64,000 nucleotides of DNA, taken from NCBI RefSeq assembly GCF_000975115.1, contig NZ_BBRE01000001.1, positions 310,001 to 374,000 on the forward strand. Reading direction: 5' to 3'. Shown here piece after piece: positions 35,197 to 45,508 of this stretch (position 1 is the first letter of the stretch; the number at the start of each line of letters is the position of its first letter). The stretch comes from Demequina oxidasica. GTDB lineage: Bacteria; Actinomycetota; Actinomycetes; Actinomycetales; Demequinaceae. A model generated the notes under the pieces. It saw only the letters and a list, made by a program, of their open reading frames with translations. It made no database searches and was not told the origin of the DNA. The translations under genes and the position numbers were made by a program.

Positions 35197-38007
35197 ATGA
35201 CTTCGCGTATTCCGGACAAGGCCACCGTCGACGGACTCGAGGACCGCTGGAACGCGGCCTGGGAATCCCAGGGCACGTACCGCTTCAACGGGGACGTGAC
35301 GCGCGAGCAGGTGTACTCGATCGACACGCCACCGCCCACCGTCTCGGGCTCGCTCCACGTGGGCCACGTGTTCAGCTACACGCACACTGACGTGATCGCG
35401 CGTTTTCAGCGCATGCAAGGCAAAGAGGTGTTCTACCCCATGGGCTGGGACGACAACGGCCTTCCCACCGAGCGTCGCGTCCAGAACTACTACGGCGTCC
35501 GATGCGACCCGACCCTCGCGTATCAGGAGGGCTTTGTGCCCCCGCACGACGGCGGTGACGGCAAGTCCGTGCGTGCCGCGGACCAGCAGCCCATCTCGCG
35601 CCGCAACTTTGTTGAGTTGTGCGAGCGGCTGACCGAGGAGGACGAGAAGCAGTTCGAGGCACTATGGCGCCACCTGGGTGTGTCCGTGGACTGGTCGCTG
35701 ACCTACCAAACCATCTCACCGTCCTCGCAGGCCGTCGCGCAGCAGGCATTCTTGCGCTCGCTCGCCCGCGGCGAGGCCTACCAGGCCGAGGCCCCCACGC
35801 TGTGGGACGTGACGTTCCGCACCGCCGTGGCGCAGGCCGAGCTCGAGGACCGCGAGCAGCCTGGTGCGTACCACCGCCTCGCTTTCGAGAAGGCGGCCGA
35901 TGCTGAAGAGGCCACCGGCTCGTTTGATTCGGTTTACATCGAGACGACTCGCCCCGAGCTACTCCCCGCGTGCGTGGCCCTCGTCGCGCACCCCGACGAC
36001 GAGCGCTACAAGCCGCTGTTCGGCAAGCACGTTCGCACCCCGCTGTTCGATGTTGAAGTGCCCGTGCTGGCGCACCACCTGGCCTCGCCCGACAAGGGCT
36101 CCGGCATCGCGATGATCTGTACTTTCGGCGACATCACTGACGTGACCTGGTGGCGCGAACTTCAGCTACCCACCCGTCCCGTAATGGGCTGGGACGGGCG
36201 CTTCGTGTCCGAGCCTCCTCAGGGGCTTGAGACGCCCGCAGCCACGGCCGCCTACGCGGAACTCGCTGGCAAGACGGTGTTCTCCGCGAAGGCTCGCATC
36301 ATCGAGATGCTGGCCGAGGCGGACCTGATTGAAGGCGAGCCGCGCAAGATCAGCCACCCGGTGAAGTTCTTCGAGAAGGGCGACAAGCCGCTCGAGATCG
36401 TCACCACCCGCCAGTGGTATATCCGCAACGGCGGCCGCGATGCAGACCTCAACGCCGAGCTGGTCGCGGCCGGAAAGAACGTCGACTTCGTTCCCGACTT
36501 CATGCGCGTGCGGTACGAGAACTGGGTCAAGGGTCTGACCGGCGACTGGCTAATCTCGCGCCAGCGCTTCTTTGGCGTGCCGATCCCGGTCTGGTACCGC
36601 GTCGACGGCGACGGCAACCCCGACTTCAACTCTCCCCTTGCGCCCGCCGAGGACATCCTCCCCGTCGACCCGCAGGCCGACGTGCCCGCGGGCTTCGACG
36701 AGTCGCAGCGCGACCAGCCCAACGGCTTTACCGGGGAGAAGGACATCATGGACACGTGGGCGACGTCGTCGCTCACCCCTCAAATTGTGTGCGGCTGGCG
36801 CGACAACCCGGAGTTGTTCGCGAAGACGTTCCCGATGGACCTGCGCCCTCAGGGCCAGGACATCATCCGCACGTGGCTCTTCTCCACCGTGGTTCGCTCG
36901 CACCTTGAGCACGGTGAGTTGCCATGGAAGCACGCCGCCATCTCGGGCTGGATCCTGGACCCAGACCGCAAGAAGATGTCCAAGTCCAAGGGCAACGTCG
37001 TCACCCCCATGGGGCTTCTCGAGGAGCACGGCTCCGATGCGGTCCGCTACTGGGCGGCCTCGGCTCGCCTGGGCACAGACGCGGCGTTCGACACCGGCAT
37101 GATGAAGATCGGCCGTCGGCTCGCCATGAAGGTACTCAACGCCTCCAAGTTCGTATTGGGTGCGACCGGAATTTCCACCGCCGCCGACTCCTCTCTTGAG
37201 GCCGGCGTCGAGGCTGCCGCTCACGTGACCGGTGGCGCGCTTCGAGGCTCCGGCGACGCGGCTGCTGAAGCCGTCCCTGGAATCGTCACCGAGCCCCTGG
37301 ACCGCGCGATGCTCGCCGGCCTGGCAGACGTCGTCGACGCCGCCACCAAGGCACTCACCGCCTACGACCACACCAAGGCACTCGAAGTCGCTGAAACGTA
37401 CTTCTGGACGTTCTGCGACGACTACCTGGAACTCGTCAAGGCGCGCGCCTACGATGGTGCGGCGCCTGGCGAAGCGATTGACCCCTACGCGGACTGCTCG
37501 AGCGAAGCGGCCTCGGCACGCGCGGCGCTGACCATTGCGCTCGAGACGTTCCTGCGCCTGTTCGCGCCCGTGCTTCCCTTCGCCACCGACGAGGTGTGGT
37601 CGTGGTGGCGCGAGGGCTCGGTGCACCGTGCTCCATGGCCAGTCGCTGCCCCCCTCCGCGACGCCGCTGGGGCCACTCACTCCGCTGGAGCACCCGACCC
37701 CAAGCTGATCTCGATCGCTGGAGCCGCCCTGGCGACTCTGCGCAAGATCAAGTCGGAGGCCAAGGTCTCGCAGCGCACCGAGATTGCTTCGGTGGACTTG
37801 CTCGTTCCCGAGGCGCAGGTTGCCGCAGTCAATGCCGCCAAACCTGACCTCATGGCCGCGGGCCGAGTACGCGCAATGCAGGTCATCGACGCGGTCACTG
37901 CGTTGGAGCCGGGCGTTGACGGCATGCACCCCGAGGACGGCAGCCCGGATGAAATCGCAGACACCACGGTGATGCGCACCGAGAATGCGGAACTGGTCCA
38001 GGACTAG
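35197..38007 (+). CDS. valS: Valyl-tRNA synthetase
   Basis: A 936-residue class-I synthetase charging tRNA-Val. PPPTVSGSLHVGHVFSY contains the HIGH-type site (HVGH), WDDNGLPTERRVQN follows, KMSKSKGNVVTP is the KMSKS loop, and an editing domain fills about 200-480. GLPTERRVQN and the insertions place it in a separate actinobacterial ValRS lineage. The C-terminus (to ENAELVQD) lacks the long coiled-coil arm usual in bacterial ValRS. GAAAG lies 10 bp upstream. Confidence 0.95.
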   Translation: MTSRIPDKATVDGLEDRWNAAWESQGTYRFNGDVTREQVYSIDTPPPTVSGSLHVGHVFSYTHTDVIARFQRMQGKEVFYPMGWDDNGLPTERRVQNYYGVRCDPTLAYQEGFVPPHDGGDGKSVRAADQQPISRRNFVELCERLTEEDEKQFEALWRHLGVSVDWSLTYQTISPSSQAVAQQAFLRSLARGEAYQAEAPTLWDVTFRTAVAQAELEDREQPGAYHRLAFEKAADAEEATGSFDSVYIETTRPELLPACVALVAHPDDERYKPLFGKHVRTPLFDVEVPVLAHHLASPDKGSGIAMICTFGDITDVTWWRELQLPTRPVMGWDGRFVSEPPQGLETPAATAAYAELAGKTVFSAKARIIEMLAEADLIEGEPRKISHPVKFFEKGDKPLEIVTTRQWYIRNGGRDADLNAELVAAGKNVDFVPDFMRVRYENWVKGLTGDWLISRQRFFGVPIPVWYRVDGDGNPDFNSPLAPAEDILPVDPQADVPAGFDESQRDQPNGFTGEKDIMDTWATSSLTPQIVCGWRDNPELFAKTFPMDLRPQGQDIIRTWLFSTVVRSHLEHGELPWKHAAISGWILDPDRKKMSKSKGNVVTPMGLLEEHGSDAVRYWAASARLGTDAAFDTGMMKIGRRLAMKVLNASKFVLGATGISTAADSSLEAGVEAAAHVTGGALRGSGDAAAEAVPGIVTEPLDRAMLAGLADVVDAATKALTAYDHTKALEVAETYFWTFCDDYLELVKARAYDGAAPGEAIDPYADCSSEAASARAALTIALETFLRLFAPVLPFATDEVWSWWREGSVHRAPWPVAAPLRDAAGATHSAGAPDPKLISIAGAALATLRKIKSEAKVSQRTEIASVDLLVPEAQVAAVNAAKPDLMAAGRVRAMQVIDAVTALEPGVDGMHPEDGSPDEIADTTVMRTENAELVQD

Positions 38008-38049
38008 CATCAACCAACTCCGCCGCCGAGCCTCCCCCGCCACCAACCC

Positions 38050-38101
38050 CGTAGCGGTCCCTCAGTACACGTTTTCGACAGTCATATTTTTCTAGCGGTC
38101 C
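38050..38101 (-). repeat. 52-bp inverted repeat, left copy (overlaps nuclease stop)
   Basis: Read on the minus strand it runs from GGACCGCTAG to GAGGGACCGCTACG, the same length as the copy at 39232-39283. The 15 outer bases are identical and the inner part is partly conserved. The nuclease gene's last codons and TAG stop lie in the repeat's inner end. Confidence 0.75.
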
Positions 38102-39069
38102 ATGAATGTCCGCTTGGCGATTGACCGTGGCTTTTGGGTCACAGTTCTGCTGCGCGACCGTAGAACCGCACGGAGGCGTTGGCGACACCGCTCAGGATGA
38201 TCGACTAGGTCTCGGTAGGAAAACCGGAGCGTGAGAACTCCGAGCGACGCCAGGTCCGCGTCGCGGTTCAAGTCGCGCTGCCAGGAATCTGCACCACTGT
38301 GAAACGCAGCACCATCTGTTTCGATCGCCGTCATGGTCGCGGCATCGAACAGGTCGACGCGGTACTGACGGCCGTGAACTGATAGGGAGTGTTGCCTTAG
38401 CAGCTGGGCGAACTCCAAGCCCGCAAATGCGTTGGTTGCTGCAACATACTCCAAATAGCTCTCAGACCCCGCTGCGAAATGTGCGATCACCGATGCCAAT
38501 TGTCGCCGTGATCTCACACGAGGCATCGCGTCAAGAGTTCGCTGTAACTCCTCGACGCCAACCGCTCCACTCGCCAACGGACGCACTACACCACCCACGC
38601 CAGACGGCCCCAAATCGCCGAATGCCTGGCAGATTGCCATCGCGAGTGGGACCAATGGCCAACCACCAATGTGAACGGGCGCGAACTCGAAGTCAGTCCT
38701 GCGGGTGCGAATATGTCGCGGCGCAGCCTTCAGGTGCCGTTGTCGCGGAATCACGATGTCGATTGATTCCGGTGGTTCCTCCAGTTCTCCGTACAGGCAC
38801 ATTGCCGCGCGGCCCCCTATCGCTACCGGCGGCCCGGCCCACAGGAGAGCGGCATCTACACGGCTGTGAAGGGATGTCGCGTGACACGCACCAACGTACG
38901 CGTTGGGCGCGACACAGATCAGGTCACCGTGACGTAGGGCTGACTCAAACTGGCGCCGGCTGAACAGCGAAATCAGTTCTGCTGACGGATGCGCGTGCCA
39001 CGTTGATCGCACCCACCCCGCCAGGCTCTGACCCTCAGTGGGCAATGAGATGGGTCGCATTGTTGTCAT
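38092..39069 (-). CDS. DUF559-type PD-(D/E)XK endonuclease-domain protein
   Basis: A 325-residue protein. The N-terminal part (about 25-90) looks like the winged-helix/AbiEi-like region often found in this actinobacterial family (ISLFSRRQFESALRHGDL, APNAYVGA). The C-terminal domain (about 215-310) has QYRVDLFDAATMTAIETDG, in which Asp...Glu-x-Asp fits a Vsr/DUF559 nuclease core, then RDADLASLGVLTLRFSYRDLVDHP. Base use is more AT-rich and codons more mixed than in neighbouring genes, suggesting transfer. It lies between 52-bp inverted repeats and interrupts the valS-clpX interval. Function unknown; DNA cleavage is inferred from fold. Confidence 0.7.
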   Translation of the reverse strand: MTTMRPISLPTEGQSLAGWVRSTWHAHPSAELISLFSRRQFESALRHGDLICVAPNAYVGACHATSLHSRVDAALLWAGPPVAIGGRAAMCLYGELEEPPESIDIVIPRQRHLKAAPRHIRTRRTDFEFAPVHIGGWPLVPLAMAICQAFGDLGPSGVGGVVRPLASGAVGVEELQRTLDAMPRVRSRRQLASVIAHFAAGSESYLEYVAATNAFAGLEFAQLLRQHSLSVHGRQYRVDLFDAATMTAIETDGAAFHSGADSWQRDLNRDADLASLGVLTLRFSYRDLVDHPERCRQRLRAVLRSRSRTVTQKPRSIAKRTFMDR

Positions 39070-39231
39070 GTGCCCAGCGAAATACTCGCCAAGGTGGATT
39101 GCCGGCCGGGAGGGACTACCTGTGGATTAATCCGCGACAACCGCGGTTGTGGACATCAGTTCGTGACTAGCGTTAGGTTTCGGCTCACGACGGTGACCGG
39201 CATGCTTGTCGCCGCGAGATCGCGCACTTTC

Positions 39232-39283
39232 AGACCGCTAGCAAAATCCGAGTGCGCCAAACGTACATTGAGGGACCGCTACG
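39232..39283 (+). repeat. 52-bp inverted repeat, right copy
   Basis: Runs from AGACCGCTAG to GAGGGACCGCTACG, inverted relative to 38050-38101. Both copies hold two GACCGCTA elements about 30 bp apart. It lies 163 bp upstream of the nuclease start; nothing else is clear in the 39070-39353 gap. Confidence 0.75.
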
Positions 39284-39353
39284 AGGTGGGGTCGAGATAG
39301 GGGCGCGGCATAGCCGAGGTGAGACCGTGGAAGCCGTGGAGGGGCCGGTAAAC

Positions 39354-40613
<1,260 letters not shown>

Positions 40614-40858
40614 CGGAAAAGCTCCTTTCGCGCCCTCAACCGCAGCGCCATCTTTACCAGGCTACAGACGCCTCCTGACACGCGCCTGCCGACGCGCCGC
40701 TGCGTTATCGGCGAGTAACACTAGAGATTCGGAACCCATGCCCCTTCGGATGGGCCGCGCGACGGCCGATGCCGCACCCACCTCCCCATCTACCTCCCCG
40801 TTCGGGTAGGTTTCGAGTAGGCAACAGAGCACGGGCAACGCACTTAGACGGAGACCTC

Positions 40859-43231
40859 ATGACCGCCAATGAAATCTCACCACACATCGCTGACACTCAC
40901 GATCTCATCGTTGTCCGCGGCGCCCGCGAGAACAATCTCAAGAATGTAGATCTAGAGATCCCCAAGCGCCGCCTCACCGTCTTTACTGGCGTGTCTGGCT
41001 CCGGCAAGAGTTCACTGGTCTTCAAGACCGTCGCCGCAGACTCGCAGCGCCTCATCAATGAGACCTACAGCGCCTTCCTGCAGGGGTTCATGCCCGCGCT
41101 CGCGCGCCCGGACGTGGACTCCCTCGAGGGCCTCACCACCGCGATCATCGTGGATCAGGAGCGCATGGGCGTCAACTCCCGCTCCACAGTCGGCACCGCG
41201 ACGGACGCCAACGCCATGCTGCGCATCCTCTTCTCCCGCCTGGGCACGCCGCACATCGGCTCCGCGCAGGCCTTCTCCTTCAACGTCGCATCGATGTCCG
41301 GCGGCGGCGCGTTCACCACGGAGAAGTCCGGCAGGACGGTCAAAGAACGCTCCAGCTTCTCCGTCACGGGAGGCATGTGCCCGCGCTGCGACGGTATGGG
41401 CTCGGTCACAGACATCGACCTCGCGGAGCTCTATGACAATGAGAAGGCCCTAGCAGACGGCGCGATCACCATTCCGGGCTACACCGCTGACGGTTGGGCC
41501 GTACGCCTCTACTCCGAGTCGGGCTTCTTCCCCGCCGACAAGCCGATCGCCAGCTTCACCAAGAAGCAACTCAACGATTTCCTGCACAAGGAGCCCACCA
41601 AGATCAAGGTCGGCGGCATCAACCTCACCTACGAGGGACTGATCCCCAAGATCCAGAAGTCAATGCTGTCCAAGGACCGCGACGCGATGCAGCCCCACAT
41701 TCGCACCTTCGTGGACCGCGCTGTGACCTTCCAGACCTGCCCCGAATGCGACGGCAGCCGCCTCAACGAGGGCGCGCGATCGTCAAAGATCAACGGCACC
41801 AACATCGCCGATGCTTGTGCCATGCAAATCACCGACCTCGCCGATTGGGTACGCACCATTGCAGACGATGCCGTGGCTCCCCTGCTCGTCACACTCCAGG
41901 AGCTTTTGGATTCCTTTGTGGAGATTGGGCTCGGTTACCTCTCCCTAAACCGTCCGGCGAGCACGCTTTCTGGGGGCGAGGCGCAGCGCACCAAGATGAT
42001 CCGCCATCTGGGGTCGTCACTCACGGATGTCACGTACGTGTTCGACGAGCCCACCGCCGGGCTGCACCCGCACGACATCGAGCGCATGAACGCCCTGCTA
42101 CTGCGCCTGCGGGACAAGGGCAACACCGTGCTGGTCGTGGAACACAAGCCTGAGACCATCGCGATTGGCGACCACGTCGTAGACATCGGCCCCGGCGCCG
42201 GGACGGATGGCGGTGAGATCTGCTTCGAGGGCACCGTGGACGGTCTGCGCGCCTCGGACACCATCACCGGCCGCCATCTGGACGACGCGGCGACCACCAA
42301 GGCGACGGTCCGCAAGCCCACCGGGGCGATCGAGATCCGAGGCGCCAACTCGAACAACCTCCAGGACGTAGACGTCGACGTCCCCTTGGGCGTCCTCACC
42401 GTCATCACCGGTGTGGCCGGCTCCGGCAAGAGTTCATTGATCCACGGCTCCATCGCCAGACGCGACGATGTCGTGGCCATCGACCAAGGTGCCATCAAGG
42501 GCTCCCGCCGCTCCAACCCCGCGACCTACACCGGCCTGCTCGACCCCATTCGCAAGGCCTTCGCCAAGGCCAACGGCGTCAAGCCCGCCCTGTTCAGCTC
42601 CAACTCCGAGGGCGCGTGCCCGGTCTGCAACGGCGCAGGCGTGATCTACACCGACCTGGGGGTGATGGCTACCATGGAGACCCGCTGCGAGGAGTGCGAA
42701 GGCAAGCGGTTCCAGGCAGCGGTGCTCGAGTACACGTTCGGCGGCAAGAACATCTCCGAGGTGCTCGGCATGTCCGTCGCTCAGGCCGAAGAATTCTTTG
42801 GCGCAGGCGACTCCAAGACCCCTGCCGCGCACACCATTCTCAAGCGCCTGCACGACGTCGGCCTTGGCTACATCAAGCTGGGCCAGCCCCTCACGACGCT
42901 GTCCGGTGGCGAGCGCCAGCGCCTCAAGCTCGCCACCCACATGTCTGACAAGGGCGGCGTCTACATCCTCGACGAGCCCACCACCGGCCTGCACCTGGCG
43001 GACGTCGACCAGCTGCTCGGCCTGCTGGATCACCTAGTGGACTCCGGTAAGTCCGTGATCGTCATCGAGCATCACCAGGCCGTCATGGCGCATGCCGACT
43101 GGATCATCGACCTGGGGCCGGGTGCCGGCCACGACGGCGGCAAAGTGGTCTTCGAGGGCACGCCCGCGGACCTCGTCAAGGACGCCTCGACCCTCACCGG
43201 CCAGCACCTGGCCGCGTACGTCAAGCAGTAA
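40859..43231 (+). CDS. UvrA paralogue, class III (short, without UvrB-binding domain)
   Basis: A 790-residue ABC-type DNA-binding ATPase, shorter than the ~950 residues of housekeeping UvrA. Two ABC modules are present: Walker [11 protein letters not shown] and [10 protein letters not shown]; signatures [10 protein letters not shown] and [10 protein letters not shown]; Walker B regions YVFDEPTAG and YILDEPTTG. Zinc modules [24 protein letters not shown] and CEECEGKR are kept. The UvrB-interacting domain is missing, as in class-III UvrA proteins linked to drug tolerance. ATG 40859 with GGAG 5 bp upstream; the 40614-40858 gap shows no clear SOS box. Confidence 0.88.
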   Translation: MTANEISPHIADTHDLIVVRGARENNLKNVDLEIPKRRLTVFTGVSGSGKSSLVFKTVAADSQRLINETYSAFLQGFMPALARPDVDSLEGLTTAIIVDQERMGVNSRSTVGTATDANAMLRILFSRLGTPHIGSAQAFSFNVASMSGGGAFTTEKSGRTVKERSSFSVTGGMCPRCDGMGSVTDIDLAELYDNEKALADGAITIPGYTADGWAVRLYSESGFFPADKPIASFTKKQLNDFLHKEPTKIKVGGINLTYEGLIPKIQKSMLSKDRDAMQPHIRTFVDRAVTFQTCPECDGSRLNEGARSSKINGTNIADACAMQITDLADWVRTIADDAVAPLLVTLQELLDSFVEIGLGYLSLNRPASTLSGGEAQRTKMIRHLGSSLTDVTYVFDEPTAGLHPHDIERMNALLLRLRDKGNTVLVVEHKPETIAIGDHVVDIGPGAGTDGGEICFEGTVDGLRASDTITGRHLDDAATTKATVRKPTGAIEIRGANSNNLQDVDVDVPLGVLTVITGVAGSGKSSLIHGSIARRDDVVAIDQGAIKGSRRSNPATYTGLLDPIRKAFAKANGVKPALFSSNSEGACPVCNGAGVIYTDLGVMATMETRCEECEGKRFQAAVLEYTFGGKNISEVLGMSVAQAEEFFGAGDSKTPAAHTILKRLHDVGLGYIKLGQPLTTLSGGERQRLKLATHMSDKGGVYILDEPTTGLHLADVDQLLGLLDHLVDSGKSVIVIEHHQAVMAHADWIIDLGPGAGHDGGKVVFEGTPADLVKDASTLTGQHLAAYVKQ

Positions 43232-43242
43232 CCCCCCCAGGC

Positions 43243-43291
43243 GGCCGATGCCACGGTCGCCCTAGCGCAAAGCCCCACCACGGCATCGGCC
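43243..43291 (+). other. Hairpin with GGCCGATGCC/GGCATCGGCC arms after the UvrA gene
   Basis: Perfect 10-bp arms (43243-43252 and 43282-43291) with a 29-nt loop and no T tract. The arms carry the nonamer GCATCGGCC that recurs in this window. Confidence 0.45.
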
Positions 43292-43303
43292 GGAAAAGAG
43301 AAA

Positions 43304-43333
43304 GGGCGGTCCGGGCCGAAGCCCGAACCGCCC
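43304..43333 (-). terminator. Rho-independent terminator after clpP2
   Basis: Arms 43304-43315 and 43321-43333 pair with a small internal mismatch. On the minus strand they are followed by TTTCTCTTTT, so they end the clpP1-clpP2 transcript. They may also act on the convergent UvrA gene. Confidence 0.8.
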
Positions 43334-43351
43334 TGCTCTACTCAATAAGTC

Positions 43352-44053
43352 TTAAGACTCAATGCCATCGACTGGCTTGACCTTGCGGCTCTCCAGAACC
43401 TGATCAACGAGGCCGTACTCCTTGGCCTCGGCGGCGGTCAGGAAGCGGTCACGCTCGATGTCCTCACGGATACGCGACGACTCCTGGCCGGTGTGGAACG
43501 CCAGAGTGTCCTCGAGCCATTCGCGCATGCGGATCATCTGCTCGGCGTAGATTTGAATGTCCGAGGCCTGCGCGCGCGAGCCACCCTCGATGCGAGGCTG
43601 GTGAATCATCACGGAGGCATTGGGAAGCGCGAGACGCTTGCCCGGGTGTCCGGCGGCAAGCAGCACGGCGGCTGCCGAAGCGGCCTGACCGAGGCAGACG
43701 GTCTGGATCTGCGGCTTGATGTACTGCATCGTGTCGTAGATCGCCGTCAGTGCGGTCTGCGAGCCACCAGGGCTGTTGATGTACAGCGTGATGTCGCGCT
43801 CGGGGTCCTGGGACTCGAGCACCAGCAGCTGCGCCATGACGTCGTCCGCGGACGCGTCGTCAATCTGCACGCCGAGGAAGATAATCCGGTCCTCGAACAG
43901 CTTCGCGTAGGGGTCCTGGCGCTTGAACCCGTAGGCGGTGCGCTCCTCGAACGTAGGCAGGATGTAGCGCGACGAGGGGCCGGCAGGAGCCGCTCCACCA
44001 AAGTCGCCAGCGGTGCGACCCGCAGCCTGAATGGCCTGGTATTCGTTGGTCAC
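43352..44053 (-). CDS. clpP2: ATP-dependent Clp protease proteolytic subunit 2
   Basis: A 233-residue serine protease subunit. Catalytic Ser in [16 protein letters not shown], His in SVMIHQPRI, and the C-terminal [39 protein letters not shown] is the oxyanion-side strand. In actinobacteria ClpP1 and ClpP2 form a mixed double ring. The start overlaps the clpP1 stop by 4 bp. Confidence 0.95.
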   Translation of the reverse strand: MTNEYQAIQAAGRTAGDFGGAAPAGPSSRYILPTFEERTAYGFKRQDPYAKLFEDRIIFLGVQIDDASADDVMAQLLVLESQDPERDITLYINSPGGSQTALTAIYDTMQYIKPQIQTVCLGQAASAAAVLLAAGHPGKRLALPNASVMIHQPRIEGGSRAQASDIQIYAEQMIRMREWLEDTLAFHTGQESSRIREDIERDRFLTAAEAKEYGLVDQVLESRKVKPVDGIES

Positions 44054-44679
44054 TTCTTGCCTCCCTGCGACGAGTCGCCAGCATCTGCTGCGTGCGTGAT
44101 GACGCCGTCGATGAATCCGTATTCGAGTGCTTCCTGGGCCGTGAACCAGCGGTCGTGGTCCGCGTCCTTGGTGATTTGCTCGACGGTCTTGCCGGTCTGC
44201 TCTGCGGTCAGTGCCGACAGCGTCTTCTTCATGTGCATGATGAGCTCGGCGCCAATGCGGACGTCGGTCGTCGTGCCGTAGATGCCTCCGGACGGCTGGT
44301 GCATCAGCACGCGGGCGTGGGGCGTCGCGAAGCGCTTGCCCTTGGCACCGGATGCGAGCAGGAACTGCCCCATCGATGCCGCCATACCCATCGCCACAGT
44401 GGCGACGTCGGGCTTGATGTACTGCATCGTGTCGTAGATCGCCATACCCGCGGTGATCGAGCCGCCGGGGCTGTTGATGTAAAGGTAGATGTCCTTGTCG
44501 GGGTCCTCCGCGGCCAGCAGCATGAGCTGCGCGCAGATGGCGTTCGCGTTGTCGTCGCGAACCTCGTCCCCGAGCCAGATGATGCGCTCGCGCAGCAACC
44601 GGTTGAAGATCGAGTCGTTCAGAGCCATCCCGGCCCCGTCACCCCTCGCGGTGATCTCTTGTGACGTGTTGTCGTTCAC
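44050..44679 (-). CDS. clpP1: ATP-dependent Clp protease proteolytic subunit 1
   Basis: A 209-residue ClpP. Catalytic Ser102 in [10 protein letters not shown] and His127 in [29 protein letters not shown] and [16 protein letters not shown] complete the family signature. GTG 44679 is chosen because AGGAGG (44686-44691) lies 6 bp upstream; a longer frame has no ribosome site. First gene of the clpP1-clpP2 operon. Confidence 0.95.
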   Translation of the reverse strand: MNDNTSQEITARGDGAGMALNDSIFNRLLRERIIWLGDEVRDDNANAICAQLMLLAAEDPDKDIYLYINSPGGSITAGMAIYDTMQYIKPDVATVAMGMAASMGQFLLASGAKGKRFATPHARVLMHQPSGGIYGTTTDVRIGAELIMHMKKTLSALTAEQTGKTVEQITKDADHDRWFTAQEALEYGFIDGVITHAADAGDSSQGGKK

Positions 44680-44917
44680 GTGTGTCCTCCTATAGAGCGT
44701 CTTGTGAGACAGTAACGCGACCCACCCCCCGTCCGATGCCCATTTGGGCCTGGTTTCGCTACGGGGTGAACGTTTTTGCGCCGATGCTGGGGTGGGCACG
44801 CAAATAGGCCCCACCCTGGCGCTGGGTAGCCTATTCGTCAGCGCAGGAGACGACAACGTAGGCTTAACTCAGCAACCAATCGACCCCCGTGAGGCCCCGG
44901 CCTCGGGAAAGGCACCC

Positions 44918-45403
44918 ATGGCTACGCCCAACAACACCACACCCGACAGCTCGGATTCCGAGAACCTCACCCCCACCTCCGAGCCGATGATCATCGACGG
45001 CAAGGTCGTCGACGGTGCCCCGAGTGCCGAGGTGCGCGCCGCAGAGTACAACGAGCGCAGCAACCACTTTCCCGATGCTGATTCCAGCGTTGAGCAGACC
45101 ATCCTGCCTCCCGCGGAGCCGGAGGACGTGGACCTCGACGACGCCCCCGCTGCACCCCCACGTAACGCGATGGCTCAGATCGGCATGCTCGCCGGTGTCG
45201 GCTCGCTGATCATCAACCCTTACGGCGTCATGTCCCTCGTCGCCATCGTGGTGTCGTTCATCGGCCTTCGTCGCTCGGTCGCGATGTTCAAGAGCGGCGA
45301 GATCCCCGTGGGCCGCATCCCAGCGACCATCGGCCTCGCGTTCGGTGTCGCCACGGCGGTCTTCGCAGCTTGGATCATCATCACGAACCCCAGCGCTTCG
45401 TAG
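44918..45403 (+). CDS. Two-TM membrane protein with acidic N-terminus, unknown function
   Basis: A 161-residue protein. Residues 1-85 are polar, acidic and probably disordered; two TM helices follow (about 88-115, QIGMLAGVGSLIINPYGVMS, and 132-157, IGLAFGVATAVFAAWIII). The helix layout resembles small DUF4190-type proteins, but no family is certain. ATG 44918 has GGGAAAGG 6 bp upstream. Divergent from clpP1, convergent with tig. Confidence 0.6.
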   Translation: MATPNNTTPDSSDSENLTPTSEPMIIDGKVVDGAPSAEVRAAEYNERSNHFPDADSSVEQTILPPAEPEDVDLDDAPAAPPRNAMAQIGMLAGVGSLIINPYGVMSLVAIVVSFIGLRRSVAMFKSGEIPVGRIPATIGLAFGVATAVFAAWIIITNPSAS

Positions 45404-45422
45404 CGCGACACCACCTGTAGCA

Positions 45423-45469
45423 ACGCAAAGAAGGGCGGCACCCCAGTGGGGTGCCGCCCTTCTTTGCGT
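45423..45469. terminator. Bidirectional terminator between the membrane-protein gene and tig
   Basis: A perfect 22-bp stem (45423-45444 with 45448-45469) and AGT loop. The outer arm gives A/T-rich ends in both directions, so it should stop both convergent genes. Confidence 0.9.
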
Positions 45470-45508
45470 GTGCGACCTGTCTGTTACCAGGCGTAAGCCG
45501 CAGCGAAC

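Noticed and set aside
36550..38046. A 498-residue open frame on the minus strand inside valS
   Set aside because: Antisense to a well-supported synthetase; composition is typical of a high-GC shadow frame.
44753..44771. Possible ClgR box upstream of clpP1
   Set aside because: GTTTCGCTACGGGGTGAAC departs from the ClgR consensus at several core positions; not strong enough to report as a site.
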